Shown here piece after piece: positions 6,457 through 9,320 of a stretch of 9,320 nt of DNA. Each line of letters starts with the position of its first letter. Positions within the stretch are counted from its first letter, which is position 1. Origin of the DNA: SZUA-448 sp045627185 (GTDB taxonomy: Bacteria > Bacillota > Clostridia > Lachnospirales > Lachnospiraceae); the NCBI GenBank assembly GCA_045627185.1, contig JAZQNE010000007.1, forward strand, positions 1 through 9,320. Direction: 5' to 3'. Both the position numbers and the translations under genes were made by a program. The notes beneath the pieces are model-generated. The model was not told where the DNA came from. It did no database searches and saw only the letters and a list, made by a program, of their open reading frames with translations.

Positions 6457-8099
6457 TATTCAGTCACCTCCTCAGGTACAAATGAGTGCGCACAGGTTAC
6501 TGTGAAATCAACCTTTGTAGCACCGGTGATATCGTCAACAGTCTCTGTAAGTGCAGAAACAGTAGCTGATTCGATATAAGGAATTTCCTGAAGTTTAAGC
6601 AGGAATTTTGCTGCGGTTGTCTTATCCGGAACAGATACGCTCAGTACGAAAAGTTCGCCTGAGGAAGCAAGGTTATGAACGATTGTAGCTGTCGGAACCT
6701 TTGCTTCGAGCTGTTTGATAAGGCTGTTGAACTGCTCATTGTAGGTGTATGTGCCGGCATCGGCTTCAAATACTTCCTGAAGGACTTTCATCTTGGCTTC
6801 ATATTCCGCCTTGATATCCATAATGCCCTTATGCTGGTCATATTCCAGCTTCAGTGCCTCATTTTCTTTCTTTGCCTCAGCCAGGTTCAGCTGACCGGTT
6901 GCAATCAGTGCCGCACCTGCAACAAGTGAAAGAATTGCAATGAGAATGATTCCGGTCAGGTTGTTGCCCTCATCCTTCTTCTTATCCGCAAACTTTAAGT
7001 GCAGGAAATGGATTGTTTCGATGCTCGCGCCAAGGCAGGAAAGAAGGTCTGCCGAATGAAGAACTCTTGTGTCACGCGGGATTGAAACACCGGTAAGTTC
7101 AGTGATTGTTTTTACGGGAAGTCCGATTTCATTTGTAATGAGGGTTGAAAGACCGTTAATACGTGTTCCAAGGCCCAGGAAATGAATTGCGGGAATTCTT
7201 GCCGTCTTATTTTTTGAAGAGTAATACTCGATTACACGGTTTACGTTAACAATGAACGGACGAAGGCTCTCTGTAACTGCTTCCTGAAGTTCAACAAGCT
7301 TCAGCCAGTCAGCATCCTTCATATTGTCGGACTGCTCAGAATCACCGGCAATAAAACGTTCCTTAACAAGCTGGTCAAGGTTCAGGCGGCTGTATGCCTC
7401 CTGTGTTGAGAGGGGCTCAGGATCCTTCTTGCAGGCCTCCTTCAGAGCTTCAACAACATTATTTGTACCAAAACCGATGTTTCTCTGAAGAGCAAGAACG
7501 CCATTCTCAAGAATCATGACAAGCGTATTCTGGACATTCATCTGAAGCAGCATTGAAATCTCCTGCTCCTTCGGGAATGACCTCTTGGTCCACTGATACA
7601 GTGAGTTTCCTGCATAATCGAACGCAACCAGCTTGCCATCCAGCTCATCTACAAGGTTCTGGTAATTTTTGATAAGGTTTTCGGGAACAGCATAAACAAT
7701 CATCTTGTACTGATTGTTTGTCTTGTCCTCATCGATGATGGAATAAGCAAGCTCATGCTCGCTGATATCCATGGGGAAGTACTCATCTTTCTTGCTCTCA
7801 ATAACGCCGCCGATGAGGTTTTCAGCTACCTTCGGGATAACTATCTCACGGGAGATTATCTTTGATGAGTTTGCGGTAAACATAAAGTTTTTGCACTTGA
7901 TGTCTGCCCTTCCAAGTTCCGTCTTTAACGCCGTTGCGAACACTGATTTGTCGCGCACGTATGCATCCTCGATGGTGTTTTCAGGGGTATCGAAAACAAC
8001 GCATTTATGGATTTTCGGGTTTTTCTTTCCAAAATCGGTCTCACATACTCTTGTTTTAGCCAGACCGATTTCGATACTGACAACTCTGTGAATAGCCAT
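6456..8099 (-). CDS. pilMN: PilM-PilN fusion protein (GspL-like architecture)
   Basis: This 547-aa protein joins two T4P platform proteins. Residues 1-375 are PilM, an actin/FtsA-like cytoplasmic domain: SIEIGLAKTR at 8-17 is the first nucleotide motif, IGFGTNN at 208-214 follows the expected strand, and FLGLGTRINGL at 307-317 is the adenosine-side motif. Residues 382-403 form a transmembrane helix, 404-445 a coiled coil, and 450-540 a PilN extracytoplasmic domain. Fusions of this kind are annotated as pilMN in Clostridioides difficile, and T2SS GspL has the same domain order. The nucleotide site looks degenerate: Glu10 replaces the usual Asp, and QMN (186-188) replaces DIG of phosphate motif 2, so ATP binding is doubtful. 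I start at ATG 8099 because GAAAGGA lies five nucleotides upstream; the in-frame ATG at 8132 has no ribosome binding site and would only add an 11-residue extension. The gene ends in an overlap with pilO. Confidence 0.9.
   Translation of the reverse strand: MAIHRVVSIEIGLAKTRVCETDFGKKNPKIHKCVVFDTPENTIEDAYVRDKSVFATALKTELGRADIKCKNFMFTANSSKIISREIVIPKVAENLIGGVIESKKDEYFPMDISEHELAYSIIDEDKTNNQYKMIVYAVPENLIKNYQNLVDELDGKLVAFDYAGNSLYQWTKRSFPKEQEISMLLQMNVQNTLVMILENGVLALQRNIGFGTNNVVEALKEACKKDPEPLSTQEAYSRLNLDQLVKERFIAGDSEQSDNMKDADWLKLVELQEAVTESLRPFIVNVNRVIEYYSSKNKTARIPAIHFLGLGTRINGLSTLITNEIGLPVKTITELTGVSIPRDTRVLHSADLLSCLGASIETIHFLHLKFADKKKDEGNNLTGIILIAILSLVAGAALIATGQLNLAEAKKENEALKLEYDQHKGIMDIKAEYEAKMKVLQEVFEADAGTYTYNEQFNSLIKQLEAKVPTATIVHNLASSGELFVLSVSVPDKTTAAKFLLKLQEIPYIESATVSALTETVDDITGATKVDFTVTCAHSFVPEEVTE
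6464..6473 (-). promoter_or_regulatory. Ribosome binding site of pilO inside the end of pilMN
   Basis: The minus strand reads GAGGAGGTGA here, a near-perfect match to the anti-Shine-Dalgarno sequence, seven nucleotides before the pilO ATG. Together with the TAATG stop/start overlap it supports translational coupling of pilMN and pilO. Confidence 0.8.
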
Positions 8100-8220
8100 A
8101 CGATTCCTTTCACTGGGGAATAGCCGCCCCATTTTTTATTCTTAAGCTTAGATAAGCGCTTCTTCTCTACACGCAAGGCGCTCTAAAACGTAAAAGCAGG
8201 CTTCTGCGCTTTAGACCGCT
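8100..8220 (-). other. 121-nt spacer between pilD and pilMN, the longest gap in the operon
   Basis: No gene fits here. It contains the pilMN ribosome binding site (GAAAGGA, 8105-8111). Upstream of that is a weak possible hairpin (TGGGG/CCCCA arms around the rejected ATG at 8132), and just after the pilD stop an imperfect stem (GCAG-AAGC-CTGC, near 8185-8205) followed by only four T. A TTGCGT/TATCTA pair with 16-nt spacing could be a weak promoter, but neither box is close enough to consensus to call it. I see no convincing terminator. Confidence 0.4.
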
Positions 8221-8979
8221 TTACGCATACAGGGATAAATACCAATTAACAAGGAACTTTCCAAACCATACGGCAAGGAGCATTCCGGCAGAAAGATACG
8301 GGCCAAATGCGAGCACATGGTCTTTTTTGCTGATTTGCATACGCAACATATGTATCACGATTGCAAGCACTGAACCAATCATGAATCCGACAAGTGTAAG
8401 CTGCCACCCGAGCACAAGCCCGGCTGCAAACATGAGCTTAATATCGCCTCCGCCAATTCCACGTCCCTTTGTAACAAGGTACGCGATAAGGAGCGGAACA
8501 GATACCACAACAAGCCCAAGCAGGTGCGACAGCCACTGTCCCCTTTCAAGGACAGTGGCAATAACACCAAGAATTAAGATAAACACATTAATTCCGAGCG
8601 GAATCTCGAATGTTCTCCAATCGATTACCGCGATTACCAGCAGTGCTGAAATCAGCAGACAATAAATGATCGACATCCATTCGACTCCGCAAAGCCAAAA
8701 GGTCACTACCCAAAGTACCCCATTCAGGAGCTCCACGCAAAAGTACTGGGGGCTAATCCTGGTTCTGCACTGTCTGCACCTGCCTCGGAGAAAGAGGTAG
8801 GAAAATAAGGGCACCAAATCATACCATTTTAACTTGTACCCGCACTTCATACAATGCGACGGGACCGTCACGATGCTTTCACCGGAAGGGATGCGGTAAA
8901 TGCAGACGTTGAGGAAGCTTCCCACTACCACGCCGTATATAAAAACCAGTGCGTAAATGAAGATGAAGTAAGGGGACAT
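8221..8979 (-). CDS. pilD: Type IV prepilin peptidase / N-methyltransferase
   Basis: This 252-aa polytopic membrane protein is a complete PilD/GspO-type aspartic peptidase. It cleaves the prepilin leader after Gly and methylates the new N-terminus. The N-terminal motif GSFLNVCIYRIP lies at 20-31. The cytoplasmic zinc-binding methylase loop has two CxxC pairs, C43/C46 and C68/C71. The two catalytic aspartates are D120 (VIDWRTFEIP) and D179 in GGGDIK (176-181). FGPYLSAG at 225-232 is the conserved C-terminal motif. Length and membrane segments are normal for the bifunctional form. The IPD motif after the first Asp reads IPL, a minor deviation. The ATG follows AAAGG by seven nucleotides, and the gene begins 35 nt after the pilin stop. 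Its substrates should be the pilin before it and the four minor pilins after it, whose +1 residues (Phe, Val, Ala, Glu) are unusually varied. Confidence 0.97.
   Translation of the reverse strand: MSPYFIFIYALVFIYGVVVGSFLNVCIYRIPSGESIVTVPSHCMKCGYKLKWYDLVPLFSYLFLRGRCRQCRTRISPQYFCVELLNGVLWVVTFWLCGVEWMSIIYCLLISALLVIAVIDWRTFEIPLGINVFILILGVIATVLERGQWLSHLLGLVVVSVPLLIAYLVTKGRGIGGGDIKLMFAAGLVLGWQLTLVGFMIGSVLAIVIHMLRMQISKKDHVLAFGPYLSAGMLLAVWFGKFLVNWYLSLYA
8532..8559. repeat. Perfect 10-bp inverted repeat inside pilD
   Basis: GCCACTGTCC at 8532-8541 and GGACAGTGGC at 8550-8559 are perfect reverse complements around an eight-base loop. It lies within the pilD reading frame (residues about 141-149, between two membrane segments) and keeps the frame. 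There is no T-tract after it on either strand, so it is not an intrinsic terminator. It may be a chance structure or an mRNA hairpin. Confidence 0.6.
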
Positions 8980-9014
8980 AGGGGACCTTTCTGGAGGGGG
9001 AGGGAAATAATTGA

Positions 9015-9320
9015 TTACTGAACTGTTACTTTGTAATCCGAGCTAATGGTAACGGTATATGTAGCCTGTTCAGTAAAGTTTGCAAGAGCATCATTAATAA
9101 GTGTAACAAATGCTGCATCTACAGCATCTGTAGCATCACTTGCAGCAGTTCCATTGGTTACGATTACCTTACCAACAACATCATAATTCTTTGTTATTCC
9201 TTCTGTTACACAAGTCTGAACAGTTGCCTGTAAAGTAGCCTTGTTATTTGCAGTTGTGCTATCCTTTGCATTCTTTACCCACTTAGTTACCTGAGGAGCA
9301 AGTGCTACAGCGATGATAGC
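9015..9320 (-). CDS. pilA: C-terminal part of a type IV pilin, probably the major pilin (cut by the right edge)
   Basis: An open frame enters from the right edge and ends with TAA at 9015-9017, giving 101 residues. It begins AIIAVALAPQVTKWVKNAKD, which matches the second half of a type IV pilin alpha1 helix: Ala-Pro-Gln falls where the conserved Pro22 of mature pilins sits, so the window probably starts at mature residue 14. The leader, +1 residue and Glu5 are out of view. The rest is rich in Thr, Ala, Val and Asn with beta-strand patterns and a single Cys (window residue 37). The mature pilin would be about 114 residues, on the short side. Codon use is AT-rich and repetitive (ACT, GCA, GTA), unlike the neighbours, as often seen in highly expressed pilins. 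Position directly before pilD suggests the major subunit, but a tandem minor pilin is possible. Confidence 0.85.
   Translation of the reverse strand, partial: AIIAVALAPQVTKWVKNAKDSTTANNKATLQATVQTCVTEGITKNYDVVGKVIVTNGTAASDATDAVDAAFVTLINDALANFTEQATYTVTISSDYKVTVQ

Noticed and set aside
8100..8132. ATG at 8132 as start of pilMN
   Set aside because: It has no Shine-Dalgarno sequence and adds 11 residues before the point where PilM proteins normally begin; ATG 8099 has GAAAGGA at proper spacing.
8133..8170. Possible promoter (TTGCGT/TATCTA) before pilMN
   Set aside because: Both boxes deviate from consensus and the spacing is 16; too weak to list as a promoter.
1..9320. A complete new defence, toxin or mobile system
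   Set aside because: All supported genes belong to a type IV pilus operon; no transposase, integrase, nuclease, toxin-antitoxin or phage genes were seen.

Overview
The window looks like the chromosome of a Bacillota/Clostridia bacterium, probably Lachnospiraceae-like. This is judged from protein style, a clostridial-type PilM-PilN fusion, and strong AGGAGG-type ribosome binding sites; it is an inference, not a database match. Every supported gene lies on the minus strand, so transcription runs from the right end (9320) to the left end (1). Together they form one type IV pilus (T4P) / type II secretion-like assembly operon. No RNA genes, mobile elements or CRISPR arrays were seen.

In transcription order the layout is: (1) the 3' part of a pilin, probably the major pilin (9015-9320, cut by the window edge); (2) a full prepilin peptidase, pilD (8221-8979); (3) a 121-nt spacer; (4) a pilM-pilN fusion (start reassigned to 8099); (5) pilO, coupled to it through a TAATG stop/start overlap; (6) a strong intercistronic hairpin followed by seven T; (7) a PilV/GspI-like minor pilin of about 592 aa, for which I choose a TTG start at 5670; (8) an 806-aa PilX/GspK-like minor pilin; (9) a GspH/FimT-like pseudopilin; (10) a PilW/GspJ-like pseudopilin; (11) the first 45 codons of an unrecognised membrane-anchored or secreted protein running off the left end.

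The parts fit one machine. PilD cleaves and methylates the prepilins. PilMN and PilO form the inner-membrane alignment platform, with PilMN having the domain order of the T2SS protein GspL. The four minor pilins match the H/I/J/K (FimU/PilV/PilW/PilX) set that primes assembly and caps the pilus tip, including the member lacking Glu5. The motor ATPases (PilB, PilT) and PilC are not in the window and would be expected upstream, to the right of 9320. No secretin gene is present.

The most unusual content is the size of two minor pilins. The V-like and K-like proteins carry roughly 450-aa and 600-aa extra or enlarged ectodomains, with beta-solenoid-like stretches and Asp-rich possible Ca2+ loops. 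This suggests an elaborate, possibly adhesive tip. Other points are the degenerate ATP-binding motifs of the PilM part, Glu at the +1 position of the V-like pilin, and the internal hairpin that separates the platform genes from the minor-pilin genes. Non-coding space is small: no gap exceeds 121 nt.
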